From positions 17,770,303 to 17,834,302 of the forward strand of contig JAAOOA010000002.1 of assembly GCA_012861695.1 (NCBI GenBank): DNA of 64,000 nucleotides. Direction: 5' to 3'. The notes beneath the pieces were generated by a model. That model was not told where the DNA came from and made no database searches. It worked only from the letters and a program-made list of their open reading frames with translations. This DNA comes from Trematomus loennbergii (lineage: Eukaryota; Chordata; Actinopteri; Perciformes; Nototheniidae). This document shows positions 1 to 13,154 of this stretch, in pieces. Both the position numbers and the translations under genes were made by a program. Numbering within the stretch: position 1 is the stretch's first letter; the number at the start of each line of letters is the position of its first letter.

Positions 1-159
1 TTTATATATAAATACTTCAAAACACCCGACCACTGGAGACAGAAAACAGCATGCATTTATTGAATTTTCAGACAAATTTAAAACAATTTGCATACAAGTA
101 CGCACTCATTTCCGCCCTGACGCACAACTGCAGTATTTAAGACGGTGCCACTGCATGTC
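1..159. other. AT-rich non-coding sequence
   Basis: The window opens in plain A+T-rich sequence with no reading frame, repeat or motif I can support. It runs into the more balanced block that follows. Confidence 0.5.
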
Positions 160-620
160 AAGAGTTTGGAAATGTTTTTGGAGCCCGGGTGCTCCCATTA
201 GGAGAGGTGTAATGTATTGACAGAGAGCAATTTATCTTTTGCCCCGCTTCCTAATGGCCTGTGCAGAGAGGAGAGAGGAGAGGTGGCATGCAGGGGGAGG
301 GGGGGGGGGGGGGGGGAGGATAGCACCACCGAGGGTCCAGCATGCAGCTCCACCCGCCGAACATCAGCTCACACTCTTTAGGAAACTGTGGGGAGGATGA
401 TGGAGGCTCCGTGGTAAAGAACTTTTGGGAGAGGTGTCATTTGTTGTTTTTTTCTTTCTCTCCTCTCCACCTCCCGTGTAGACTGCTGGTTGTCTCGCGT
501 TATTCCAACACGTCACCAATCGATCCCTGCAAAGGGGAGCTGACACCTCTGGTTGTAAGTTGAATATTAATCCTTTTCGATTGAAGAAGAGAGGCTTCGG
601 AGGAATCTGTGGCGACATTT
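160..620. other. Candidate conserved non-coding block with G-tract
   Basis: This balanced-composition block contains a short perfect-arm inverted repeat at 180-195 (GGAGC...GCTCC around CCGGG) and purine-rich stretches, and it is interrupted by a long G run at 299-316. Two short overlapping frames (342-563 plus, 364-618 minus) carry no recognisable domain and lie on opposite strands, so I treat them as chance. Conservation is inferred only from texture. It could be an enhancer near a developmental gene or simply unique sequence. Confidence 0.35.
293..316. repeat. Poly(G) tract
   Basis: Five G, one A, then an uninterrupted run of 18 G (299-316), followed by AGGA. The run is directly visible. 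It is long enough to fold as a G-quadruplex on the plus strand and is likely to vary in length between individuals and between reads. Confidence 0.95.
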
Positions 621-714
621 ATGCTGATTTTGGACTATTTATAAAATCTTAAAAATAATGTAAAACATGTATGAGTTTTGCATGCTTAAATAAATCATAA
701 AATAGTATTTTTCA

Positions 715-1080
715 TGCTATTTAAATGGCAGCAATTTGCTCTTTTAATGCATGCAAATGAGTGATAATTGTGATATTTGTTAGGTTTTTATATTTGATGA
801 TACAGGAGGAGATTTCCGAAGCTGCAGCCCATAATCCTGTAACACTAACACACATATCTCCTGACACTGTTACTGTATATTGGATTTGTTCACTGTGTCC
901 CTGTGCTCCAGCAGCGAGCAGCCACAAACACTCCCGGGCTACAAATCTCTGCTGGCGTGAACAGATGGAGCATCAATTTGATTCCATCCTCGACACCGTG
1001 AAAGATTGATTTTGCACTTGCTTTTAATTTTGCCCATAATTAATTGGATCATTACAACTGTTTTCCATGGATCCCCTAGT
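715..1080. other. Candidate CNE with POU octamer and homeodomain cores
   Basis: A perfect octamer ATGCAAAT lies at 751-758, directly after TAATGC, and a TAATTAATTGG-type homeodomain cluster lies near 1036-1050. The block is free of simple repeats and keeps balanced composition beside very A+T-rich neighbours. POU and homeodomain proteins bind these motifs in vertebrate enhancers; that this one is an enhancer is inference. The frames at 721-927 (minus) and 761-1009 (plus) overlap each other and have no domain, so they are not called genes. Confidence 0.4.
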
Positions 1081-2119
1081 TTAAATGTGAAATTACAATG
1101 TGATCTATGTTTATTTTCTATTTATTTTATTTGTGTATGTGTCCTGTGTAGGAACATGCTAAAATAAAAATAAAAAACACTTATTGTACATTTTAAAATA
1201 ATCAGTTATGTTAGTGTTACTTGCGTTTGCAATAGATTTTAACCAACATGTATATTTTATAACGAGTTATACACTTAGTATATAACCTTTGAAAGTGGGC
1301 TATTTATTCAAACACACACACACTGGTCCTCTTCAGCATCTATTAACGAATTTCTTAAGAGAACGAGATTCTTATTGTTTTCTGTATTTTTGGATAGCTG
1401 TATGTGATATAATGTCCCTATAATTGTCCTGTTTTAGCCTTGGTAGCCTACAAATTCAGATTTTATAATTGGATTATAATTAATAACCAGTTTTGTAATA
1501 ATTCGTTAATTAGTCTCAATCTCTCTACCTACATATTTGACATTTAAAAAATAAATATTCTGATAAATAGAATAACACACTTCTCAGACACGTAAGTCAA
1601 CATTTACGTTTTCAACTTCAACTTGGTTCACGTCACGTGACTTGAGATTGACCAGTGTCTCACACATCAGTAATACATGATTATTTAATTTCAGTCGTCT
1701 TCCTTGAGTTCAGGGATGTGCTGGTGAGTAAACCCATTAATTTTAAAGGTTGTTATTGTTTCTATACGTTTAGAAATCTGTAATCAATTTCAAAGGTTGA
1801 AATTTCACACTATAATACAAAAAAAGTCGCATTTATGTTTCTATTGTTCGATTTCCAATTGACTGCCACCTTTATTTACCCTGGTAATAAATGTGTCAGT
1901 TTAATGCAGCCAATTTAACCGTTTACCGTCTCTGATGGGGAATCCTCACAAATGAAGAATAGACGTAAAAGTCAATGCGGAAGTTTACAGCAGTCAGGCT
2001 CGTATTTCAGAAGATAAATTACACAGGAAAGACTTTGAGCTGCATTTTCTCTTAAAACTCTTATAATATCTTCATGTTGGCAGGTCGACTGTTCAGCTGA
2101 TGGTCTGTCCCGTCATTAG

Positions 2120-2120
<1 letters not shown>
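1081..2120. other. AT-rich spacer with palindromic E-box
   Basis: This is mostly A+T-rich unique sequence without a gene. The one distinctive site is the 10-bp perfect palindrome GTCACGTGAC at 1632-1641, described separately. A short CA run occurs near 1312-1322. Confidence 0.5.
1632..1641. promoter_or_regulatory. Palindromic CACGTG E-box (USF/MiT type)
   Basis: GTCACGTGAC is a perfect 10-bp palindrome and fits the optimal site of bHLH-zip factors of the USF and MITF/TFE families. In this A+T-rich setting a CpG-containing palindrome stands out. Function is not shown; a single site can occur by chance. Confidence 0.35.
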
Positions 2121-2207
<87 letters not shown>

Positions 2208-2252
2208 GCACACGCACACGCACACGCTCACCCACACACACCCACACACAGA
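2121..2252. repeat. (CA)n microsatellite
   Basis: A perfect (CA) run from 2121 to about 2202 is followed by degenerate CACG/CACC variants to about 2252. Frames of repeated Thr-His or Val-Cys on both strands here are artefacts of the dinucleotide. Alternating purine-pyrimidine DNA of this length can adopt the Z form. Confidence 0.97.

Positions 2253-3711
<1,459 letters not shown>

Positions 3712-3764
<53 letters not shown>
3712..3764. repeat. (GT)n microsatellite
   Basis: A pure GT dinucleotide run of about 53 nt, ending in TACACATATA. It is the third dinucleotide array within 1.7 kb. Confidence 0.95.
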
Positions 3765-3766
<2 letters not shown>

Positions 3767-3829
3767 ACATATATTCCTCTCCCCAGAAATCTACGGATGA
3801 GCAGCTCCCACATAAGCTCCTGATCACTT

Positions 3830-4110
3830 CTGTAAATGCTTCCTGTCACCTTCAGTGGTGTAATGATCATGAAAATTGTGACCTTGATCTATGGAAAGCC
3901 ATAATGTGACTGAATGGCCTCCTCCCACGCACTTTCTCACCCACTCCGAGCTCTGAGGTATGCTAAAGGACGGCTCCAAGGAAGATTGTTTAGTGGTAAT
4001 AAAAAGCCAGTAGTTTGGCTTGTAATGGAGCGGGCATTCCTCCTCTCCACAGCCATTTGGCTAAATCTCCAGTGATGAAGGCCCGTGTGAATTTAGATGA
4101 GAATCTGGAG
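3830..4110. other. Candidate conserved non-coding element
   Basis: The balanced sequence contains GTAATGATCATGAAAATTG, TAATAAAAAGCC and TAATGGAGC cores and no simple repeat. There is no open frame of note. Its texture resembles vertebrate CNEs; conservation is unmeasured. Confidence 0.4.
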
Positions 4111-4659
4111 GATGTTGACGCTTTTCCTCAGGCACTGAGGAGATTTTATTGTCTGCTGGTCCAACATGACCAAGCACATAAGTGTGTTTAGGGGAGAGAA
4201 GAGTGCAACATTCATGTTATGTCCTTGTGTAAGTGTAGAATTTAAAATTCCCTCTGCGTTTATGATGCTATTGTGCACATATTGGTGTTGGAAGTTGTTT
4301 GCTACTGGTTTAGTATCATTGTTTACCTCTGGACTCAAAGAACAGAGCTGTAATCTGTGACTATGGCCATACAAAAATATACTTATATGGTGTTGCAAAG
4401 CTGCAGTTTGTTTTCTAAAGTGCATTGTTTTTTGGTTTAAATAAAGTATTTGTTCATATGAATTTGTAACGGTCTGATATGTTTGGCACAAGAGCAACTT
4501 TTCTCTCAAATGTTTGTTTTTCATTTCTGTTTTGCTCAGTGGAGATAGAGAAGGGAAAAAAAACCTTCCCTGGCATGATGTTGCTCAAATTCTCATTTAG
4601 TCTGGAAAATCTGGTTTGAGCAACGTTGTTTATGATCACACCCTTGCCAGCTTTTCATA
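4111..4659. other. AT-rich spacer, no gene
   Basis: This is A+T-rich sequence. A 143-codon minus-strand frame (4093-4524) and its plus-strand partner (4166-4360) overlap and show no domain, coding composition or splice context. I see no real gene here. Confidence 0.5.
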
Positions 4660-5280
4660 TTTAAACGAGCAAAGGTTTAATTACCAAATGATGACAGTGT
4701 CATATGGTGCCATGATGGCACAGGGTGTCTAATGAATGCAGAGGAGCGAGGCATGCGTACGCGACACTGAGTGACAGTGGGATGCACAGATCAAAACAGA
4801 AAAAAAAGAAGAGGGAGAGACAGTAAAACATCTGTAATTTGCAATTCACTAATGTTCAATGGTTGCTCATGGATTAAGAATTTTAAACTATTGTCTGGCA
4901 GATGGAAGAGAAGAGGAGGGATGGGTTGTGGAGAAGAGGAGGAGGAGGAGGGAGCTTCTAAGCAGCATATTTACATCTGTATATCAACCCTGGATTTGGT
5001 AATCAGACAGGAAAAACCAACTGCCTCCAACAACACTCTCACAGCTGCATCTATGACCTGTTTTCTGCAAACATTAGAGAATAATTCTCCCTTTTTGTGC
5101 AGAGGCGTATTTAAATGTGCAAGGACAGCTTGTAGATTGTGGGGAGTTTTGTGCACACTTGCTCTATCTATCTCGATATAACCACCAGACAGTTTGGAGT
5201 GCCGGACCCGGGTCTGCTCACACATCAGAGTTAATTTCACCGGGATGCTGATGTGCTCTGAAATATTGCACTGAAGTAAT
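4660..5280. other. Candidate conserved block with purine-rich tract
   Basis: The start (about 4660-4760) has balanced, CNE-like texture with paired ATGGTGCCATGATGGC steps. A GAGGAGG-rich purine tract follows at about 4905-4955, then a further balanced stretch to 5280. The 136-codon plus frame (4771-5181) owes much of its length to the purine tract and is not supported as a gene. Confidence 0.3.
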
Positions 5281-5639
5281 ACCAGTTAGTGGGCCGCCAA
5301 AAGATGTACATGCTTAACCAGGCATGAAACCTTGCTGAATTACACAGTATTTATACTTATCTCAGATCAGCGCGTTTGTCATTAAAATGTGGTCTGGTTG
5401 CCTGTCTGTTTTATGGATCTGTTTAATGATGCACTGTGTAATAGTGTTACAATGTATAGCCCAGCTTTTGGCACATTTCACTCAGCGGCGTCAATAAATA
5501 ACCACAGCAACCTTCAACGTTCATCTTAAACGAGAGGCTTCTTGTATCCCACAATCCTCGTCGAGTCTGTTTGCCTTCATCACACCAGTGTGTTTGCAAG
5601 TTTTAGCTCCCCATTGACAAATTGTGCACTTTATTTACG
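5281..5639. other. Unique spacer, nothing recognised
   Basis: Mixed-composition non-coding sequence without repeats or convincing frames. Confidence 0.4.
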
Positions 5640-5975
5640 ACCTAAGAAGTACTCTGATCTTTTATTTATAAGTCAAACGTGGAAAATGAAGCCTACTCGA
5701 GTAAAAGAAGTCCAATACAATTTTGTAAAAACTTCAAATAAAGATACAAAAGTGCTTATTATGCAGAATGATACAAACCATTTTTTTATTATAACAGATC
5801 TTTTAATAACATGCTATTAGAATTAAAATATGAGCAAAATCCAACTAACGTTCTTTACATTATCTGAAAGTTTCACAATGTATTGTTTTTTGTGTAAAAA
5901 GATACATGTGAAGGAGTAGATCTGTATAGTAGCATAACATGGATATAGTACTTTTTATACTTGAGAAATGGGTCT
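5640..5975 (+). repeat. Dispersed repeat family A, copy 1 (degenerate)
   Basis: The segment contains phrases such as GTGCTTATTATGCAGAATG and a GTATAGTAGCATAACATGGA-like end. They recur in the copies at about 26.3 and 63.4 kb. I recognise them from a widespread teleost repeat that encodes runs like 'aagtaaaagta'. The copy is diverged and has no coding capacity. The class (DNA transposon derivative or other) is unknown to me. Confidence 0.5.
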
Positions 5976-6169
5976 TTTTAAAAATGTTGTCCTATTTCTA
6001 AGTAAGCCATTGATTTCCATTGATTTCCAATTTATATAAAATCATCCATTTGGAAGGCGTTTTGGATCATTCACTGTGTTATATTTGATTGGACAGCATT
6101 CACAGTGATGAATTACACGACTCAAGCTAGTTTCAAGAGTCTCAAATTGATTTTCATACCATATGGAAA

Positions 6170-6310
6170 TAAATGGAATCCAATGGCTGTCAAGAGCAGT
6201 TCCAACCTGAGGGTCAAGACCCTGGAAGGGTCGCAACATGAGTAGGAGGGGTCACTAGATTGGCTTAGAATTAAAAGCAGAAAAACATATTTCTGCTCTA
6301 CGAAATATTA
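6170..6310 (+). repeat. Degenerate 'GGGTC' interspersed repeat fragment
   Basis: The fragment holds GGTCAAGACCCTGG, AGGGTCGCAACATG and AGGGGTCAC in order. That series matches a common fish interspersed repeat as I recall it (unnamed here). It is short, truncated and non-coding. An alternative is unique sequence with chance similarity. Confidence 0.4.
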
Positions 6311-6589
6311 ATACTACATCAGTCCAGTGATTTACTGTATATATTTTTTTCTAGCCCTCTTTATTCGAAATTAATGTTGTTTACGATGTTTAATTGCAAC
6401 ATTCAGTCAAGGACAGTTGTTGCCTGTCATCTTGTTTTGTCTTTCTCCACTGTCTGCTCTTAATATATGTTAAATCACCAACAAATCCAACGAAAAAGAG
6501 AACAAAAATGCTGCAGTGTGGTTTCTAAACAATCAAACTATTTTAGATTTGAAGTAAAATGACAAAAAACATGGTATGCTCCTTCAATC
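6311..6589. other. AT-rich spacer
   Basis: A+T-rich sequence with no gene, repeat or motif I can support. Confidence 0.5.
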
Positions 6590-7560
6590 CAGGATTCATT
6601 CAGCAGGAGTGGACTGTGGAGAGCTCACCCTTTCATTAGTAATTAAGTGCTGTTGTCATGCTGTGACGTAATGGGTTTACCCCGGCCATCCATCCTGTGA
6701 CACTGAGGGCTCCACCCACTGAATCACACACCAGGAAGCTTCAAAAGATCTGTCTAAACAGATACGTATACTATATTTAAATATTTCTGCCAACATTGCC
6801 AATTAACTCTTGTATGTAGGAGCCTCTATAGCTGCTTTAAAGTTTTTATAAACTGTTGTCATCAGTTGGTTCCACTTAGGGAGCCATTTGTGTCATTTTG
6901 ATGTTGTTTTAGAGAAAAGAGCTGACTCCTTGTTTCACTGCATGCTTTACTCTGAGCAGACACATGTTGTAGCAGTTGTTCCCGCCGATATATCCGGGCC
7001 CTCTGACTGTACAGGTCTCTCATGGCTCCCTCCCCAGGATTTTGAAAACATCTGTCACCACGGCTGCCATTTTCCTGTGTGGTCAGAGCGTCAGGTGAAG
7101 GTGCTGCCTGCTAGCCTCCTGACATGGTACACATGGGTACCTCCAACAACAGTGCTCATTAACAGGCAAATGGAGCAGGAGCCCCAGCAAATTGAGCAGC
7201 GTTTCGCCAGGATCGGCCATGCCAGATTGTTCAGATAGCCAAAGTGACATCACCAAGTGCCAGCCCCCTTTGCCCCCACCCCCCTCGGAAAAAATTAACA
7301 TCCCTAATCATCTGCCAGGCTAAACATTATTCTTCATGATTCAGATCAGCCATGCTTGCCCTCCACTCACAGAGTATCTCTCCTCTCTCTGGGCCAAAAG
7401 CAGCCAGCCTTGGACTGATTGCTCAGCCTTTTGTGCCCTTCGTTTGTGAGAATGGCAAATCGATTCAAAAATCATCAGCCATGAGCCGCTCTCATGCAGA
7501 GCAGGGCGCGTGAGTGTTGCAGATATGAAATGGAAAACAGAAAGTGGGCCCCCCATTTTT
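6590..7560. other. Candidate CNE cluster with CRE-like site
   Basis: About 1 kb of balanced sequence containing CATTAGTAATTAAG near 6635-6648 and a CRE/C/EBP-like TGACGTAA at 6664-6671. A 116-codon plus frame (6888-7238) begins at TTG rather than ATG and has no domain. The minus frames at 7083-7301 and 7341-7610 contradict it. I interpret the whole as regulatory-type non-coding sequence. Confidence 0.4.
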
Positions 7561-8329
7561 TGGAAACAGTGCCACATAATATACATGATATTATATATAT
7601 ATAAACTCACAAATTAGTTATTTTTTTGTTAAATAAACAGTTGAATCTGTGATGACGTCTTTAACATTACAGTTAACGAAAGTGGTCGACCCACCAAAAC
7701 CACCACAATGTGAAATATAAGAATAATATTCTAATGCAGGGCCTAAATGCTTTTTTCAATTTAATTCAAATTATGATCACACCAACAAAAAAAAATAGAT
7801 TTCAATAATTGGAAAACCTTTTGAATGAATGTGAACTGAACTTAAAAGTATCTGTCTGATATAAAAGGAATAGAAACAACATTAGGCCTTTAATAGCTAT
7901 TTAATTTAATATATTTAATTTCACTAATACAGAATAATAATGTTACATTTCTTAATGTTCTACTGTTCACCTGTATTTTTCTAATATTCCCCATTAATCT
8001 ATAATATTAAGATAATTGAGAAATACAATGTGTTTCATAATATAACTTGGCAACATTGAGATCTGTGGGGGGTCTGCTTTCCTCTGGTAATAGCATTTAT
8101 TATTTGAGCTAAAAATGAAAACAAGGAGCATCTCCTTTGTGAGGACTGACGTTCAGTTTCCTATTAAGAAAAAACCCTAGAATTTGACAAATATATAGCA
8201 ACTAAGGGAAGAAAGGGCAGAGGAACAGAAAGGAAGCTTGGCATATCTAATTAATTACCCCATATTACAATGTTTGTTTACAGAAATGAAGTGCTACAAG
8301 AGGTCTGATGTTAATTAATTTAAAGTGTA
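7561..8329. other. AT-rich spacer, no gene
   Basis: Strongly A+T-rich with poly-A and poly-T runs. No frame above noise and no repeat I recognise. Confidence 0.55.
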
Positions 8330-9130
8330 CTTCCCCCCTCACTCCCCACAATGTGTTGATGACTGCTGCTCAGGTACTTTCATGGCAGGTAAACCTATGT
8401 CTCATTGGATTTCCATCAATGGCTCTGAGGTGTGTATGGAACAAAAGCTTGCCACACAGATTAGGGAGAGTGTTAACATGAGTGCTGATTAATAACGCCA
8501 ATTAGAGTTCAAGGCAAGGCGAAGAGAAGAGCGCGAGGATGACAGGGGCGAGGAAGATTATCTGAAGTGTGACTGAAAAAACGCAGCATGCATAAACCAG
8601 CTCCATCACATCTCTAGTGTCCAAAGGTTGAAAGAAGACAAATGTAAGACATGTTAACTGCTCTGACAAACATAGTCATTCTGTCCTGCAGCTGTATTTT
8701 TAGATTCTGCAGCGTACTGTAAAGAAGTGCTTATCCATGTGTCCTGTTGACTTTTTTTGTTGCCACTTTATCAGTGTGTCTGGGAATGAGGCGCAGGGCT
8801 GCACACACAGTGTAAGCAGAGTCTCAGGAGGTCCCTCTCTGGACAATGATGTATTTAAGCCCCTCCAGAGGTCAGATGGACTCTGTCCAGAACATCACCT
8901 GCAATCAATAGTGTTGGTAAACCAGGCACAACTGAGCAGACAAGGAGGGTCCTCTTCTAAACACACTGAGAGGGAGCCGCATGGGCCATTGCACCGCTAA
9001 AACTGTGAGAAGAATGGCCTGACGTGCTGCTACTTAAGCACCGGCGACTGGGGCAGGACTTGTTCTAGTGGGGCTGCTCTGGCACTGTCACATTGTTGTA
9101 CCATTTCACCCAGATCTGGGCTGCAGGAAA
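8330..9130. other. Candidate CNE pair
   Basis: Two balanced sub-blocks (about 8330-8640 and 8690-9130) are separated by a short A+T-rich step. The first has GATTAATAACGCCAATTAGAG, a homeodomain-type pair. The second is G+C-richer. The 87-codon plus frame at 8737-9000 has no domain. Regulatory function is inferred from texture only. Confidence 0.4.
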
Positions 9131-9757
9131 TGTGCTCTCTCAGTAAAAATAGATTTAGACTTTAAAATGATATGATTAAATAATTTTCCTTTTATAAATG
9201 TCACTTGAAGGTCACGGTCCATGTCTTTATTCATTCATATCCAAGGATTTTTTTAATGCAGTAGACTCTGCATTCAGAATGATAAAAAAAGTGCTTTGTC
9301 TATTCCTCACAACATGTTGCGTAAAGTAGACTTACCTTTAGTTTCTGATATCTTTTAATATCATTCTTTTATAATATGTTTTGTTCTAGGCTCTTTTGCA
9401 TACTGTCTTGAAGTTTCCTTTGAACTGTTTATTCATTACATTAATTTCCAAAATATGATTTTCTTTTGAAGGCAGATTTGGACAAACAACTGTATAAGCA
9501 CACAGGAGGCAATAATCACATGTTCCTACGTGACTGGAGAGCAACATGTACAGTATGGTGGAATTAATATCACTTCTTTGCGAACATTTCCAAGGTATTT
9601 AAACTATTCTTTAGAATTAAACTCAAGTCAGCATTATTTCCACTGGTGAACGGGTGATAATCATTCAAGTTTGGGGTTTATTGCACATTTAGTTTAGCAC
9701 GTTCATTATTGTATTTTTAACCCTCCAGATGCTCCACTATAGACTTCATAAGATATC
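9131..9757. other. AT-rich spacer, no gene
   Basis: A+T-rich sequence with poly-T runs. Nothing recognised. Confidence 0.5.
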
Positions 9758-10080
9758 AGAATCACAAATCCTTTATTTATTCCCGGAACGGGAAATGTAC
9801 ATGTTTTACCAGCAGATAGTGCATAAAGTGAGGAAAATAGACTTACATATTTAAAAAATATTAACAAAAAAACAAAATAGCAGATAGACTATGGTAAAAA
9901 AGGAGCAGTATATTTGTTTTTAAGAAAAGAAGTGACCATATTGAATTAAAGAGGTAGCTGGCACTGTATGCCAATTGTAAATAAACTGAGGTGAAATTGC
10001 AGGAGGGTATATTGCACTATATAATGTTGTATCTAAGTAAAGAATACTGTAGATGATGTTGCCGAACCATCAGTTTATGG
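9758..10080 (+). mobile_element. LINE-tail-like fragment (degenerate)
   Basis: It begins with ATCAGAATCACAAATCCTTT and continues ATTTATTCCCGGAACGGGAAAT. This is a diverged version of the 'agaatcagaaatactttattaatcccngagggaaat' phrase that marks many short teleost retroelement copies. No reverse-transcriptase frame is present, so it is at most a truncated, inactive copy. Family not assigned. The downstream limit is approximate. Confidence 0.45.
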
Positions 10081-10379
10081 AATATAGTCCCTGTCTGTCT
10101 AAAATGCCATATAGTCAATATACTTGTTACATTGTCCATTTTAATTCCTATTTCTTCTTTGTTCCACTCCAATAAGACTCACATAGGTCACAAGGATGGT
10201 GTCTTCGGCAGTATTTTTTTCCACATCTATTCTTTCTTCACTTCCTTTTTTCTGATCTATGCAATGAGGGTTCGGTCGAGTAACACATGTGACTTTCAAA
10301 TGCTCAGACTTTTATCCTGAACAAGCTTATCTAAAGTGGGGCTTTTTCTCTCGTGTGTGTGTGAACTTGAGCCCCCAAA
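10081..10379. other. Spacer, nothing recognised
   Basis: T-rich non-coding sequence. Short plus frames here lack domains. Confidence 0.4.
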
Positions 10380-10760
10380 AAACCATGAATGCAGAGGCAC
10401 CGAGTGTCAACTGCAAGTGGGTTTTGAAGAATTGGCATAGTCATTTAGGCAGCACCTCACATCCTTCACAAACAAATGAAGCCCCCAGTGCTTCAAAGTG
10501 AGATTGATCTCCTTTTGAGACTCGGCACAGAACACTGGGATTCTGAATATTGAGAAAGGTGGCTCTCTCCATGGAAACCCAGTGTAAGCCCGCCCTTCCC
10601 CCCCATCCCATCCTCCACTGGAGTGATGTAGAAAAAGGGACCCGGCGGAGTTTTCAACTTCATCAATATTCACTCATTCATCGTGAATCCTGGCAGCAAA
10701 TTCTCGACTGTATTACTGGATGGATGTTCTCCTTTGTCACAGTGAGGAGTGTCTAAAATG
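10380..10760. other. Candidate conserved non-coding element
   Basis: Balanced sequence, open by chance on both strands (10407-10673 minus, 10550-10756 plus). Opposing frames of equal quality argue against coding. No simple repeats interrupt it. Confidence 0.35.
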
Positions 10761-11099
10761 GAATTTTAAATTAGAATAGAACAATTCCCAATTTTTATGG
10801 ACCCCGGTCACAGCCATATATATCACTTAATGATGGAAAACTTTTCAATTTCCCTGTGTAGGTTCTTGGCACAATCCAGCCATTAAATAGGTCAGGGATG
10901 AATGTGCATAGTTTACTCTCAATTCTAAAAAACAGATGGGAAATCCTGTGTTATGTTGATAAAACTGCTTATTTGAAAAAGCATAATCAATAAGGAAAAA
11001 GGATAACCTCATTGAGTTCACCTGCCTGGTTCGTCTCTTCAGGTTTAAAACTTTAAATAAAAAGTCTTAATGTTGTGAGATAAGAATCAGCTGTTGATA
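10761..11099. other. AT-rich spacer
   Basis: A+T-rich non-coding sequence, nothing recognised. Confidence 0.5.
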
Positions 11100-11560
11100 A
11101 AGATGTTTCCAGCAGGTTTTAAAGTCAGTGAACCCAGTAAGTGAACGGATCATAGCTGGTCAGCCTCGCTCCTAATGACCCGTGTCAGCATGGGTCACAA
11201 CATCTGCAAAAGCCTGTGACAGAGAAGCGGTGAAACTCTTTTCATGGCGCTGTCAATACGTGTTGAAATTTGGTTATTGCATGATTAGCATGACAAACTG
11301 CCTGCAGTGTAATTCGATTAGTGTATATGCATATCAATGTGAGAAAAAGAGAGGCCTTTCTCTATTTTATAGGGTTTTAAACGCATCCAGAATGCTTCAC
11401 TTTCTGAATATGTAGAAGGAAAACACATTTTTATGGTGGATTATAAAATATGACAAATGAATGACTTCTTTACTAATTGTATTGCTTTTTGTACATAAAA
11501 GAAAGCTAACTGTCTCAGCCTATAATAATGTCTTATCCTCAAAGAGATGAAATTGAGTTT
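11100..11560. other. Mixed block, weak CNE texture
   Basis: The 5' half (to about 11340) has balanced CNE-like texture with GATTAGCATGAC and CGATTAGTG cores; the rest is A+T-rich. The 77-codon frame at 11182-11415 has no domain. Confidence 0.3.
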
Positions 11561-12180
11561 TTGGTAATTATTCCCTTGGTGTAATTCAAAACCTTCAAAT
11601 CCTGATTAAATGTTCTTTTAATCACTCGGCTTGAAACCTGAATTAATTACAAATCTGCTACAAAAAGTGTGTTTTGTCATAAAAATGTTAATTACCAGGG
11701 GGTGCTGACCTCCCTTTTGGCGCTGTGTATCCCCAGCTGAGGACAGGGCGTTTGTCCACTGTCGCCACTTAATGACGGTAATATTAAACACTCACAGAAT
11801 GTTGTCGTGCTTTTGTCTTCATTCATATCAAAATGAAGTTCTTGGAGGCCCACATTTATCAATCACGGCAGGGCTCCAGCTGTTCGCGAGTCTTTGGCCT
11901 GGCTTCAACAGCCGGGCTTACAAATTGTCTCTGAATAGCGTCGAGCAAGGCCCCTTCAACCCCCTTTTGTCACTGTCTCCTGACAAATGCTCCTCGGCTG
12001 CCTCTCCCAGACACATGCCTCCTTCCTACCTTCTGCTCCGTGCTATCAGATGGCCTGCTTTGCATTCTCGCATTGGCTCACTGTGAGTTGCTTTAACTCC
12101 ACAGCATCAGAGAGGGTTATATCACACTCACAGTGATGCTCTTTTTCCAGCCTGCTAAACTGTTTCCCTGCCTTTTAACT
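11561..12180. other. Strong candidate CNE
   Basis: More than 500 bp of balanced, repeat-free sequence with multiple homeodomain cores (GGTAATTATTCC, GAATTAATTAC, GTTAATTACC) followed by a G+C-richer stretch with several CpGs (about 11690-12080). ACCAGGGGGTGCTG at about 11694-11707 resembles a CTCF core with mismatches. A 104-codon plus frame (11772-12086) lies inside but has no domain or splice context. I favour a regulatory element. Confidence 0.45.
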
Positions 12181-13154
12181 GGGAGAATTATGCAAAAGCT
12201 GTGTAGTGTTTTCTCTATTTAGCCAATATGCATCCGATCAATGGAATCTGCCTTTACATTTGCAATAACCTTATGAATTTAAGTTTTCTATTATAAATCA
12301 AACAACTAGAAAGTTTAAAGTAAGGATTATACAAATATAAATGTTGGTGAACTGGGATTTTTAGGGTTTTAAAATGTGTTATCTCATTGCAGATCAAGTG
12401 GATCAGGCATTGTTCATTTGATGTTTTTTTGAAGTCTTTTCAAATCATTCAAATCAGTTTGTATTCAATAGATGTATGGGGCTTTTTTGTGAGAGTTTCT
12501 TGTTCTATATTTGAGTCCCCATTAAAGTGTTTGCTGGTGTTCCTGTGCTGGTTCTAATTGAAACATAAATAATTATTCAATAACTGAACATCTTAATGAT
12601 GAAGAAAAAAGCAGAACAAACCACACTTCAACAACAACACAAATAAGACAGCTGATTTCACAAAAATGAATTCAGGTTAAAAGGTTTATCTCTGAAAAAC
12701 AAATACATCAGCTCTGTTCCCAATCAGGTTGATTTCACAGGTTTAAGTTATATTGATGGGATTTAAATGTATCCTATGATAATTATGATATGAATATGTA
12801 GCTGAACTACACATTAGTCAGATTTTAATTTTAGTCAATTTTGTATAACAATAAAAACTGAAAAAACATCCATTGAGCTTTAATCCGCAGTTTGATAAAT
12901 TAGGTGCATTCTGGCTAATTTGCAATTTAAAAGAACCATATTTTAGTAAATGCAGTCCTTCATAAAAAAAAACATTGTAAAAAGTGTAGTGAAAAGGCTA
13001 GATCACAAGTTACTGGATCACAGTTTGGAGAAAAACCAAAATCTGACAACTCAAATGTCAGCACATACTGTAGAGGAAAACCCTGCAGTTAATAAGAAAA
13101 TCCTGTATGTCAAGAGATAAATAGAAGGATGTGAAAGGAACATATAAAGACAAA
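12181..13154. other. AT-rich desert segment
   Basis: Nearly 1 kb of A+T-rich sequence lacking frames, repeats I recognise and CNE-like texture. Confidence 0.55.

Noticed and set aside
6888..7238. 116-codon plus frame that looks fairly protein-like
   Set aside because: Starts at TTG, overlaps frames on the other strand, and lies in CNE-like sequence without gene structure.
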